Below, piece by piece: positions 17,813 through 26,050 of a stretch of 58,660 nt of DNA. A model generated the notes under the pieces. The model was given only the letters and a program-made list of their open reading frames with translations. It searched no databases and had not been told where the DNA came from. The DNA is from Dokdonella_A sp040005635 (GTDB taxonomy: Bacteria; Pseudomonadota; Gammaproteobacteria; Xanthomonadales; Rhodanobacteraceae), in NCBI GenBank assembly GCA_040005635.1, contig JBDTYM010000012.1:1-58660 (forward strand). Reading direction: 5' to 3'. Position numbers and translations under genes: made by a program. Positions within the stretch are counted from its first letter, which is position 1. Each line of letters opens with the position of its first letter.

Positions 17813-19410
17813 GGAACCGTTGGCCTGAGCAATGAACCGGGCAGTGCGCTCAACGTCGTGCCGGGTCCAACGACATGGTTTGCACGCAAAGCCGCATCGG
17901 TCATCCGGCGTACCTGGGTATAGTCATTGACGATCTGTTGCTCGTAAACTGGCCGCTGCGCTGCCGTCCATTGGGCCGGATCTCGATTCGCGCCGGGATT
18001 CGCGGCGAAAAAAGTGTCCAGCGCGCGCCCCATATCGTCAGCGACATAACCTGGCCGATTGACATCCTGATCGAGCACTAGCGCTCCGGCCTGCTCGGAA
18101 CTCACGAAGCTCGAAATCGGCTGCGTATAGCTGCCGCTCGGCACTTTGGCCAATGCGCTGTCGAGCCGGTTGACGAAATCGCCGATTTGTTTCTGCTGGA
18201 AATCCGCGTCGCGACCGGCGCGGAACAGCGGGCCGAGCGTCTGTTCCCAGCGAGCCGGATCGTGCGGGTGACGGATGTAGTCGTTCAGCGCGCGCCCGCT
18301 CAGTGGCTGCGCCGTCGGATCATTCGGTTTCTGATAGGTGATCGAATAGTCGCCGTTGCCGCTGCCTGTGCCGGTATGCGTCGCCGTCCAACCCTGGTCC
18401 GAGAAGAGCGTCTTGTAGCGGGTTGGATTGGATTGCGAGAATTCGTAGACCTGCTTGGCGAGTTCGCCGTTTCCGTTCGGATCGATCGTCTTCTGCATCG
18501 CACCCAGCGATGCGATCTGGTTATCGTAGGCCTGCACCGCGTCGAGGCTACCCTCATTGTCGGCCATGCGCGAGATCACGCGCTGCTCGGAAGCCGTGGC
18601 CGCGCCGCTGTTGACCAGCGACGACCACGCCGGACTCGTGCCGATCTTGCGCTCCGGATTATCCGGATAGCGCGGGCCGGCACTGCCGGCGCGGGTCGAT
18701 ACCCATTCAGGGACGTCGGCGCGCTTGAGCGAATCGATGCGATGGCCGATCGATTTGAGCGCATCGGCCGTGGTTGCCGGATGACGCGTGCGCGCATGCG
18801 CGTCGAGCGCGGCCAACGCACCCGCCACCGCAGGATCCTTGCCGAGCTCTCCCTTCGGCGAGGTGCTTTTCGCGATCGCCTGCGCAGCGTCCTGGCGCAA
18901 TTGCAGGTCCTTGGCCAGATAGGTATTGGCGCCTTGGATCGTGGTGCCGATCTGCGCCGCCTTTTGCCGGCTCGGCTGCACCAGATCTGTTTGCAGGCGC
19001 GTCGACAATTTCAGCTGCAACCCCGCTAGCTGCGTCATCTGCTTCTGGTCGGCCGCCATCGCGGCTGCATTCGTCGTCTGAAACGACTTGACGTGACTTT
19101 CTGCCAGCAGACGCGCCGGGGTCGCGACCGGCGCAATCGTGGCCGGCTGGCTCGCGGGCACGGCCGCCGCCACGCCGGGTGGGGTGGTCGCTGCAATCTG
19201 GTGGATCAAGCCGTAATTGCGATTTCCCATCAGCGCCGCGTCGAGCGAGTCGCGCTGCTCCGGATGGTTGCCGAGGAATGCGTGCGCCAGTTGCAGATCG
19301 CCGCTGGCAGCGACCAGGCCCACCAGATTGGAGGGATCGGTCGCGTCGTCCGGACGCCGGCCCAAGGCGGAACTATCCAGGGATTTCTGGATCGGGGCGG
19401 ACTCACTCAT
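17809..19410 (-). CDS. Non-secreted muralytic-like protein, candidate effector
   Basis: 533 residues, no signal peptide and no membrane segment. AGGGAG lies 7 bases before ATG 19410. Residues 1-75 are a small domain (LVGLVAASGDLQLAHAFLG); 100-220 are helical and rich in Gln and Ala; 255-510 hold the best-conserved looking part: TSPAWSSLVNSGAATASEQR, RMADNEGSLDAVQAYD with Glu286, GAMQKT, and ALVLDQDVNRPGYVADDMG. From memory this resembles Lysobacterales proteins annotated as peptidoglycan-binding with a lysozyme-like fold. The following gene overlaps it by 4 bases and is exported. I see no XVIPCD tail. Confidence 0.7.
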   Translation of the reverse strand: MSESAPIQKSLDSSALGRRPDDATDPSNLVGLVAASGDLQLAHAFLGNHPEQRDSLDAALMGNRNYGLIHQIAATTPPGVAAAVPASQPATIAPVATPARLLAESHVKSFQTTNAAAMAADQKQMTQLAGLQLKLSTRLQTDLVQPSRQKAAQIGTTIQGANTYLAKDLQLRQDAAQAIAKSTSPKGELGKDPAVAGALAALDAHARTRHPATTADALKSIGHRIDSLKRADVPEWVSTRAGSAGPRYPDNPERKIGTSPAWSSLVNSGAATASEQRVISRMADNEGSLDAVQAYDNQIASLGAMQKTIDPNGNGELAKQVYEFSQSNPTRYKTLFSDQGWTATHTGTGSGNGDYSITYQKPNDPTAQPLSGRALNDYIRHPHDPARWEQTLGPLFRAGRDADFQQKQIGDFVNRLDSALAKVPSGSYTQPISSFVSSEQAGALVLDQDVNRPGYVADDMGRALDTFFAANPGANRDPAQWTAAQRPVYEQQIVNDYTQVRRMTDAALRANHVVGPGTTLSALPGSLLRPTVP

Positions 19411-19724
19411 GGCAATCTCCCTGTCGAAGGCGTCGGCGGTATCGAGCGGGTACCGCCACCGGAGAGACCTTAGGCTCGTCGGCGCCCGGGCACAGCTAGC
19501 ACAAACCCTAGGCAAGGCCTGACGTCGCAGGCGCGCTGGCCGGTGGACCCCGCCACTCCCCTGCCGTGCCCCTGATTTGCGAAAACGCCTGCAGGAAACC
19601 GAAGCGGATCGGACGCTGCGCAAGCGAATATCACCCTGCGGACGGATGTGCATTCGCACACCCGTCTTCGGCCGGCTTGCGCTACGCTGACGGACATTCT
19701 TCAACCCTTTCACCGGATTCCCGC
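19411..19724. other. 314-base divergent intergenic stretch
   Basis: It separates the leftward 533-residue effector-like gene from the rightward peptide transporter and must contain both promoters. I see no gene in it. The CTAG-rich block at 19468-19512 lies on the side of the effector-like gene. Confidence 0.6.
19468..19512 (-). promoter_or_regulatory. CTAG-rich block upstream of the effector-like gene
   Basis: On the coding strand CCTAGGG (19506-19512 region), GCTAGC (19495-19500) and CCTAAGG follow within 45 bases, 58 to 102 bases before the start codon. CTAG is rare in most bacterial genomes, so two copies plus a near copy here are notable. A comparable block precedes the LysM/lysozyme gene at 40779-40829. 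Confidence 0.45.
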
Positions 19725-21254
19725 ATGAACGCCCAGCCCGACCGCCCCAGCCAGACCCGCTCGTTCTCGACGATCTTCCTGATCGAGCTGTGGGAGCGCT
19801 TCGGCTACTACGGCATGGCCGCGCTGCTCGTGTTGTTCATGGTCGAGAAGATCGGCTTCGGCGATACTCAGGCGAACCTCGTCTGGGGCGCATTTACCGC
19901 GCTGGTCTACGCAGCGCCAGCGATTGGTGGCTGGGTCGGCGACAAGATTCTCGGCACGCGCCGGACGATGCCGATCGGCGCGGCAATCCTCGCAGTCGGC
20001 TATCTGATGCTGGCGATTCCGAGCGACAGTTTGTACCTGCTGTACTGCTCGATGGGCGTGATCGTGGTCGGCAACGGCCTGTTCAAGGCGAATGCGGCGA
20101 ACATGGTGCGCCGCATCTACGAGGGCGACGATGCCAAGATCGACAGCGCCTTCACGCTGTACTACATGGCGGTGAATGTCGGCTCGACCGTGTCGATGCT
20201 GCTGACGCCCTGGATCAAGGATGTCTGGGGCTGGCATGCCGCGTTCGCGGTCTGCTGCGTCGGCCTGCTGCTCGGTCTGATCAACTATGTCTTCATGGTG
20301 CGCGCGTTGCGCGGCATCGGCTCCCTGCCGGACGAACAGCCGGTACGCTGGGATCGCCTGCTGATGGTGCTCGGCATCGGCTTCGTCGGCTTGTTCGCGG
20401 TCGCGTTCATCATTCAGCACCGCGAGATCGCGGTCGCCTGCGTCTATCTCGCGGGATTCGCGATCCTCGCCATCTTCGGCTACATGATCGCGAAAGGCGC
20501 ACGCTCCGAACGCGCCGGCCTCGTCGCCGCCCTCGTGCTGGTCGCCGAGACCTTGCTGTTCTTCATCTTCTACCAGCAGATGTCGACCTCGCTGACGCTG
20601 TTCGCACTGCGCAACGTCGAGTGGAACCAGTATCTGTTCGGCATGCATTTGTTCACCTGGTCGCCGGCGCAATACCAGGCGCTGAATCCGATCTGGATCA
20701 TGCTGCTGTCGCCGATCCTCGCCTGGACCTACACGCACCTCGGCAAGAGCGGCCGCGATCTGCCGATTGCAGCCAAGTTCGCGGTCGGCTTCGCGGTCGT
20801 CGCGATCGGCTTCTTCATCTATGGCCTCGGCGCGGGTTCCGCCGTCGAAGGCAAGATCTCGTCGTGGTACATGATCTGGGGCTACGGTTTCTACTCACTC
20901 GGCGAATTGCTCGTGAGCGGACTCGGCCTCGCGATGATCGCGCGCTACGTGCCGGCGCGCATGGGCGGTTTCATGATGGGCGCGTATTTCGTCGCGACCG
21001 GCATCTCGCAGTATCTCGGCAGCGTCGTCGCAAATTACGCGAGCATTCCGGACGACATAAAGAATCCACTCGAGAGCCTCGCGATCTACACCAGCCTGTT
21101 CAACAAACTCGGCTTCCTCGCCGTCGGCGGCACCGTGCTCGCCATCGCCTTACTTCCGCTGATGAAAAAACTGTCGGCTTCACACAGCGCGCAGGAGGTG
21201 GTCGATCACTCCGGCGCGGTCGGCGGACTGCGCACGGTCACTGCCGAGGAGTGA
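19725..21254 (+). CDS. Proton-dependent oligopeptide transporter (POT/PTR2 family)
   Basis: 509 residues with about 14 membrane helices. The hallmark IELWERFGYYGMAALL (ExxERFxYY) is at residues 19-35. POT carriers import di- and tripeptides with protons. The second family region appears as ANMVRRIYEGDDAKIDSAFT with FTLYYMAVNVGS. It closely follows the DtpA/B/YjdL organisation. Start ATG 19725 places the first helix normally. It is divergent from the effector-like gene. Confidence 0.93.
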   Translation: MNAQPDRPSQTRSFSTIFLIELWERFGYYGMAALLVLFMVEKIGFGDTQANLVWGAFTALVYAAPAIGGWVGDKILGTRRTMPIGAAILAVGYLMLAIPSDSLYLLYCSMGVIVVGNGLFKANAANMVRRIYEGDDAKIDSAFTLYYMAVNVGSTVSMLLTPWIKDVWGWHAAFAVCCVGLLLGLINYVFMVRALRGIGSLPDEQPVRWDRLLMVLGIGFVGLFAVAFIIQHREIAVACVYLAGFAILAIFGYMIAKGARSERAGLVAALVLVAETLLFFIFYQQMSTSLTLFALRNVEWNQYLFGMHLFTWSPAQYQALNPIWIMLLSPILAWTYTHLGKSGRDLPIAAKFAVGFAVVAIGFFIYGLGAGSAVEGKISSWYMIWGYGFYSLGELLVSGLGLAMIARYVPARMGGFMMGAYFVATGISQYLGSVVANYASIPDDIKNPLESLAIYTSLFNKLGFLAVGGTVLAIALLPLMKKLSASHSAQEVVDHSGAVGGLRTVTAEE

Positions 21255-21458
21255 CGCAGACGGCCCGCTTGCCTGCACGCAGACGGCGCAACCACAGCAA
21301 CCCGATGCATCAAGGCGGCGGATCGCGCCCCTTCACGAGCAAACGCATCGCGCGATGCGCTCGCCCGCGCGATCAAACCGGCGCCTGCTCCGCCCTGGCA
21401 TGGATGGCCGTCGCGAGAGGGACGACCTGGATCGTCGCAAGTTTCGATCAAACGCGGA

Positions 21459-22418
21459 TCAGCCTGCGCCGAGGCTCGCGCGAACCTCTTCGTACGGCTC
21501 CAGCTGTTCGCGTATCCAGTCGCGAGCAATCGGGCCGAACACGGTATCGAACTTCGACGCCGCCGGCGTCAGCCGCCCGCTCAGGGCACCCTGCTTCCAG
21601 GGCTCGCTTTCCGCATGCATGATGCGATCGATCGTGCCGAGCTGTGCCGGCACCGCGTCGACGCCGATGAACTCGCATAGCTGCGCGAAGGCGCCATCGA
21701 AATCGCGGACCAGATCCTCATAGAACACCACGTGGTGGTTTTCAAGACCTGCGTACTTGCGATGCATGGCGACCGCGGCGTTCCAATAGGCGACCCACCA
21801 TGGAATGCCATGGCAGAAGGACATGCCCTCGCCGACGCGGCTGTAGAGGAACGACGCTTCGACCGCCGAGGCGATCACGTCCTCGCCGCGACGCAACAGG
21901 TGGATGCAGCGCGCATCGGGCACGTAGCGATCGATGAGGTCGAGATAGAACACGTGACTCGGCGTCTTCTCCAACCAGACGCTGCAGCCGCGCGAGCGCG
22001 CCATCGAGTCGAGCAAGCGCGTGAACGTGCCAACATAACCCGCCAGACCCGCCTGCATGCCGATGCGGCCAGACGAGAGACCGAGATCGAGAGCCACGCG
22101 CCGCAGCGCGCGGCGTGCGCGCCGCTGGATGCGCAGATACTCGCGACTGCGGCGGCGCGGCTGATGCCCGGCGGCGAAATCGAGTCCGACCACTTCGTGA
22201 TCGACACGATCAGGCAGGGTTCGCTCGAAAAATGCCGTCTCCGGTATCGAGGCGATCGCGGGATGGCTCGACAGCGCCGCCTGCAGGAAGGTCGTACCCG
22301 AACGCGGACAGCCGAGCAGGAACACCCGCCGCATCGATCGCTTGGCGCCGGCCCCGCTTTGCTCCTCCACACCCGTTCGCTCAGTCGGCGCGGGCCCGCT
22401 TGCCGTTGCGTCATTCAT
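21459..22418 (-). CDS. Sulfotransferase-family protein
   Basis: 319 residues. The 5'-phosphosulfate-binding loop is clear as VFLLGCPRSGTTFLQ (about residues 32-46), and the later CIHLLRRGEDVIASAVEAS resembles the 3'-phosphate site with its Arg and Ser. Such enzymes move sulfate from PAPS to hydroxyl or amino groups; the acceptor is unknown. GGGAGA precedes ATG 22418. It is 27 bases after a His/Gly-rich exported protein on the same strand. cysQ, which clears the PAP by-product, lies 25 kb away in this window. Confidence 0.87.
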   Translation of the reverse strand: MNDATASGPAPTERTGVEEQSGAGAKRSMRRVFLLGCPRSGTTFLQAALSSHPAIASIPETAFFERTLPDRVDHEVVGLDFAAGHQPRRRSREYLRIQRRARRALRRVALDLGLSSGRIGMQAGLAGYVGTFTRLLDSMARSRGCSVWLEKTPSHVFYLDLIDRYVPDARCIHLLRRGEDVIASAVEASFLYSRVGEGMSFCHGIPWWVAYWNAAVAMHRKYAGLENHHVVFYEDLVRDFDGAFAQLCEFIGVDAVPAQLGTIDRIMHAESEPWKQGALSGRLTPAASKFDTVFGPIARDWIREQLEPYEEVRASLGAG

Positions 22419-22445
22419 CGCGGATCTCCCCAGATTCGCGCACGT

Positions 22446-23138
22446 TCAGTGCGCCGGTGGCAATGGCGATGCGGCGATGCCCGCCGCGAGGGCAGGCCGA
22501 TCGAACACGCGCACGAATTCCGTCGCCTGCTCGACGCCGGGACGCTTCAGATTGATGTGCATTTCCAGGTGCTGGCCATCGTCGGCCAGGTGATAGCGCT
22601 CCTGTAGCGCGTAGCCGGAATCGGTCAGCGTCTCGACGATGAAGTCCGGTTGGGTCGCGCGCAGCGCGACCGTGCCGCCTACGCCCGGGCCGCTGACGTT
22701 CATGCCGTCGCGATCGAGTTCGACAACGTGATCGCCATCGTCGAGCCGAAAGCGCTGTTTCAGCGACGTGATCGTCACGTTCCTGGCGAACAGGCGCGAC
22801 AGCCCGCGCTCGCCGCGTTCGGTCTGATCTTCTTTGCTGGAGGGACTGGCGGCGGCGGTCGGCGTGGCGTGATCGCCATGGTGGTGGCTGCCACCGCCGT
22901 GGCCGCCACCCATCGCGCCGCCGCCACCGCCGCTCATGCCGCCGCCATGATGGTGGCTGACGCCGGCCGGGGGCGCGCCACTGCCACTCGCGGCCTCACC
23001 GGTGACCGCCGGCGGCGCGCTCAGGGCGGCGTCATAGGACCAGGTGCCGGCGATAGGATCGCTCGGCCCGGTCGCGGGTGCTTCAGCACGCGCTATCGAC
23101 ACTGAAAGCAGCAGGTTGAACAAGGCAAATCCACGCAT
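22446..23138 (-). CDS. Exported His/Gly-rich protein of unknown function
   Basis: 230 residues. The start is taken at ATG 23138 because it begins a signal peptide (RGFALFNLLLSVSIARAEA). A tract around residues 60-90 is rich in His and Gly, with SHHHGG, GGGHGGGSHHHGDH and polyglycine, and may bind metals or be a flexible linker. The C-terminal part (about 110-215) is a small domain with NVTITSLKQRFRLDDGDHVV and GYALQERYHLADDGQHLEMHI, a beta-rich pattern I do not recognise. It is the first gene of a two-gene unit with the sulfotransferase. Confidence 0.75.
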   Translation of the reverse strand: MRGFALFNLLLSVSIARAEAPATGPSDPIAGTWSYDAALSAPPAVTGEAASGSGAPPAGVSHHHGGGMSGGGGGAMGGGHGGGSHHHGDHATPTAAASPSSKEDQTERGERGLSRLFARNVTITSLKQRFRLDDGDHVVELDRDGMNVSGPGVGGTVALRATQPDFIVETLTDSGYALQERYHLADDGQHLEMHINLKRPGVEQATEFVRVFDRPALAAGIAASPLPPAH

Positions 23139-23273
23139 GACCGTCACCACCAGCCTCGAGCTGTCTGCAAGCCTGAAAACTAGCAGCGCAATCGCGCCCG
23201 CAATGTCTGGATCATTCAAGCAAACGTAAATTCATACTTTCTGCACGACGTGCGCGGGCGCGGGCGGCGGTTC

Positions 23274-23315
23274 GTAAAGCCTTGCAAAGACGCGCAAGCG
23301 CTTGAAAAGACGCGC
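23274..23315 (+). promoter_or_regulatory. CpxR-like box and 15-base direct repeat upstream of cpxR
   Basis: GTAAA (23274-23278), five bases, then GCAAA (23284-23288) differs by one base from the CpxR consensus GTAAA-N5-GTAAA. A direct repeat overlaps it: CTTGCAAAGACGCGC (23281-23295) and CTTGAAAAGACGCGC (23301-23315), 14 of 15 identical and 20 bases apart, about two helical turns. The start codon is at 23350. This is a plausible autoregulatory site. Confidence 0.55.
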
Positions 23316-23349
23316 GTCCCGGCAGGGCTTTGGGCGCTATGCTTGCCCC

Positions 23350-24057
23350 ATGACCCGCAACCACATCCTGCTCGCCGACGACGACCAGGAGCTCGCGCAG
23401 CTGTTGCGCGACTTCCTTTCGCGCGAAGGTTTCGACGTCGTCCTCGCCCACACCGCCGACGAGGCGATCAGCGCAGCCCGCGCCGAACCGTTCGATGCAC
23501 TCGTGCTCGACGTGATGATGCCGGGCCGCTCCGGTCTCGAAGCGCTGCGCGAACTGCGCCGCGAATCGGCGACGCCGGTGCTGATGCTGACCGCGCTCGG
23601 CGAAGACGTCGACCGCATCCTCGGCCTCGAACTCGGCGCCGACGACTACATTCCGAAACCGTGCAACCCACGCGAACTCGCCGCGCGCCTGCGTGCCGTA
23701 TTGCGCCGCGCGCGTGGTGAGGGACACGAGGCGCTGACCGACCTGCGCAATGGACCGATCTGGCTGCGCGCCGCTTCACGCAGCGTCAGCGTCGACGGCC
23801 GCACGATCGGATTGACCGCAACTGAATTCGATCTGCTCGTGCTGCTGCTGCGCGAAGCCGGGCGCGTCGTCAGCAAGGAGCGCATCTCGCAGACCGTGCT
23901 CGGCCGTCCACTTGGTCCGTTCGACCGCTCGATCGATGTGCACGTATCGAATCTGCGGCGCAAACTCGGTGACGGCCCCGACGGCAGTTCGCCGATCACA
24001 ACGATTCATCGCAGCGGCTATCTGCTGCGTCAGCTCGGCGAGGCGGACACCGCGTGA
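23350..24057 (+). CDS. cpxR: OmpR-family response regulator, CpxR-like
   Basis: 235 residues. The receiver domain (1-120) starts HILLADDDQELAQLL, has the phosphate-accepting Asp in VLDVMMPG, and Lys in YIPKP. The C-terminal winged helix contains RVVSKERISQTVLGR and FDRSIDVHVSNLRRKLGD, very close to E. coli CpxR. CpxR controls the envelope stress response. Its partner kinase lies 82 bases downstream. The direct repeat upstream suggests self-regulation. Confidence 0.85.
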   Translation: MTRNHILLADDDQELAQLLRDFLSREGFDVVLAHTADEAISAARAEPFDALVLDVMMPGRSGLEALRELRRESATPVLMLTALGEDVDRILGLELGADDYIPKPCNPRELAARLRAVLRRARGEGHEALTDLRNGPIWLRAASRSVSVDGRTIGLTATEFDLLVLLLREAGRVVSKERISQTVLGRPLGPFDRSIDVHVSNLRRKLGDGPDGSSPITTIHRSGYLLRQLGEADTA

Positions 24058-24139
24058 GCAGGCGCGAGCCACGCCGCCGCGTTTCCTACTCCAGCCTGCT
24101 CCGCCTGTCGCGTCAGGGGCGGGGGAAGTCCCCGTCGTG

Positions 24140-25531
24140 ATGCGCCGCCTGTTCTGGCGCGTCTTCGCCGCGTTCTGGATTGCGACCGTCGTCGTACTGC
24201 TCGCCTTCGCGTGGATCACCACCAGCCACTTCGAGACCGAGAAGATTCCCGGCCTCGACATCACCCGCCTGCAGGCGATGATGGACGATCTGCTCTCGCG
24301 CACCTCGCGCGAACTGCGCCGCGAACACGAAGGCGGTGACGACGTGTTGCGCCCGTGGCTGCGTTCCGCCGCCGGCTTCGGTCCGAGCAGTGTCTACGTG
24401 TTCGCCGCCGACGGCAGCGAGCTGCTCGGGCGCGAGACCTCGTCGCGTGTGCGGGAAGCGGCCACGCTCGCGCTGACCGAACCACCGGCCGCCGATGCAT
24501 CGAATGGTGCCACGCGCGGCGACGAGCGCCTGCGTGCGCGCTCGATCCGCACGCGCGATGGCCGCCTCTATGCGGCGGTGGCCACACTCGAAGGAAGCTT
24601 TCTGACGCGCCTGCTGTCGCGCCGGCCGTGGACGTTCTGGAGCAACATCGTGGTCGCGATGATCGTCAGCGCCGTGTTCGCGCTGCTGCTCGCCGGCTAC
24701 GTCACCGCGCCGCTGACGCGTATCCGCGACAGCACACGACGCTTCGCCGAGGGCGACCTCGACTCGCGCGTCGGCAAGCTGCGCTTCGGACGCAGCGCGG
24801 AGATCACTGCGCTCGCCAGCGAATTCGACGGCATGGCCGAACGCATCAAGGCACTCGTCGAGAGCCATCGCCGCCTCGTCCGCGACGTTTCGCACGAACT
24901 GCGCTCGCCGCTGGCGCGCCAACGCGTCGCGCTCGAATTGGCGCGTGGTGCCGATGCGAGTCAGATCAACGCCTCGCTGGATCGTATCGAATGCGAATCG
25001 GATCGGCTCGAGACGATGCTGTCGCAGGCACTCGAACTGTCACGGCTGGAAACAGCCACCGTCGCGGCGCACGACGATATTGCGCTCGACACCCTGCTCG
25101 AGGACGTCATCACGAATGCCGACTACGAAGGCGTTCCGCGCGGCCGCAAGGTCGTGTTGACCGAATGCGAACGCTTGAATCTGGTCGGCTCGCACGCGGC
25201 GTTGTACAGCGCATTCGAAAACGTGATCCGCAACGCACTCGCCTATACCGCCGACGGCAGCGCGGTAAACGTGCGCCTGAACCGTGCGGCGGACAATCTG
25301 AACCATGCGCTGATCAGCGTGCGTGATCATGGTCCTGGCGTGCCCGCGGAAGATCTCGCGCGCATCTTCGAGCCGTTCTATCGCGTCGACAATGCGCGCA
25401 CGCGCGCCAGCGGCGGCACCGGCCTTGGTCTGGCGATCGCGCGGCGCGCGATCGAGCGGCAGGGTGGCAGCATCGTCGCGCGCAACGCGGAACAGGGCGG
25501 CCTGGAAGTCCTGATCAGACTTCCGCTGTAG
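24140..25531 (+). CDS. cpxA: Sensor histidine kinase, CpxA-like
   Basis: 463 residues. Two membrane helices (about 7-28 and 165-185) flank a periplasmic domain of about 140 residues. A HAMP domain (PLTRIRDSTRRFAEGDLDSR), the H box VSHELRSPLARQRVALELA, the N box ENVIRNALAYT, and the G boxes DHGPGVP and GGTGLGLAIA follow. The overall plan resembles CpxA. GGGGGAAG precedes ATG 24140; a GTG directly before it would add one residue. The CpxA assignment rests on the partner regulator and layout, since the sensor domain is poorly conserved. Confidence 0.82.
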   Translation: MRRLFWRVFAAFWIATVVVLLAFAWITTSHFETEKIPGLDITRLQAMMDDLLSRTSRELRREHEGGDDVLRPWLRSAAGFGPSSVYVFAADGSELLGRETSSRVREAATLALTEPPAADASNGATRGDERLRARSIRTRDGRLYAAVATLEGSFLTRLLSRRPWTFWSNIVVAMIVSAVFALLLAGYVTAPLTRIRDSTRRFAEGDLDSRVGKLRFGRSAEITALASEFDGMAERIKALVESHRRLVRDVSHELRSPLARQRVALELARGADASQINASLDRIECESDRLETMLSQALELSRLETATVAAHDDIALDTLLEDVITNADYEGVPRGRKVVLTECERLNLVGSHAALYSAFENVIRNALAYTADGSAVNVRLNRAADNLNHALISVRDHGPGVPAEDLARIFEPFYRVDNARTRASGGTGLGLAIARRAIERQGGSIVARNAEQGGLEVLIRLPL

Positions 25532-26050
25532 AAGCCCCGCATCGCCGCGACAACGGCTCCCCGCAGGCGGCCGGCAGCAGCACGGCCTGCATCCAGCGTG
25601 CTCGGTGGGATATCGGTCGTGTACGCGTCCGCGCATGCCCACGGCGGCATCTTGACTACGGTGCAAGGCACCCTTCGCCGGCAGTCCTTCCCTCGTTTCA
25701 ACGCTCATGAGCTGATTGCAGCGAGAGGTTGCCGGCAAAGCTGTCGTCCGCTCCACCGTTGGGGCTGCCACCGACCGCGCCCTGGATGCCGCCCCGGGTG
25801 GTGTCTCGAATAGGCGGAAACTGCACCGATTTGGCGGCCCCGCGGCCGGACGGCTGTCAGTGCCCGCCTGACCCGCTACATTGCTCAGGTGGCCGAAGCC
25901 TATGCCGTACTGCTTATCCGCAAGTTATCCGCAAGAATCACACGTGATGCGCAAACGGTTGCACCATGCTCCAGCCCTCAGACCCTCCTGCCGCAAGCAA
26001 TGTGGCGAGGCCAGAAACAGCGTCGACGAAGAGCACGCCGCAGCCTGCAG
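25532..26050. other. 519-base intergenic stretch upstream of the RegB-like gene
   Basis: I see no convincing gene here. A short antisense frame (25698-25855) has a protein-like C-terminus but no start or recognised family. The only clear structure is the tandem repeat at 25914-25935. The stretch should contain the promoter for the regB-regA pair. Confidence 0.55.
25914..25935 (+). repeat. Perfect tandem 11-base repeat, TTATCCGCAAG twice
   Basis: TTATCCGCAAG occurs at 25914-25924 and again at 25925-25935 with no gap, one helical turn apart, 116 bases before the RegB-like start. Its first nine bases differ by one from the DnaA-box consensus TTATCCACA. It may bind a regulator or DnaA; it may also be chance. 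Confidence 0.6.

Noticed and set aside
17809..19410. Type IV secretion effector with XVIPCD domain
   Set aside because: The C-terminus lacks recognisable XVIPCD motifs, and no type IV secretion genes are in the window.
25698..25855. Short leftward frame with a Gly-rich, protein-like C-terminus
   Set aside because: No start codon with a ribosome site, about 50 codons only, and no family match; it may be chance.
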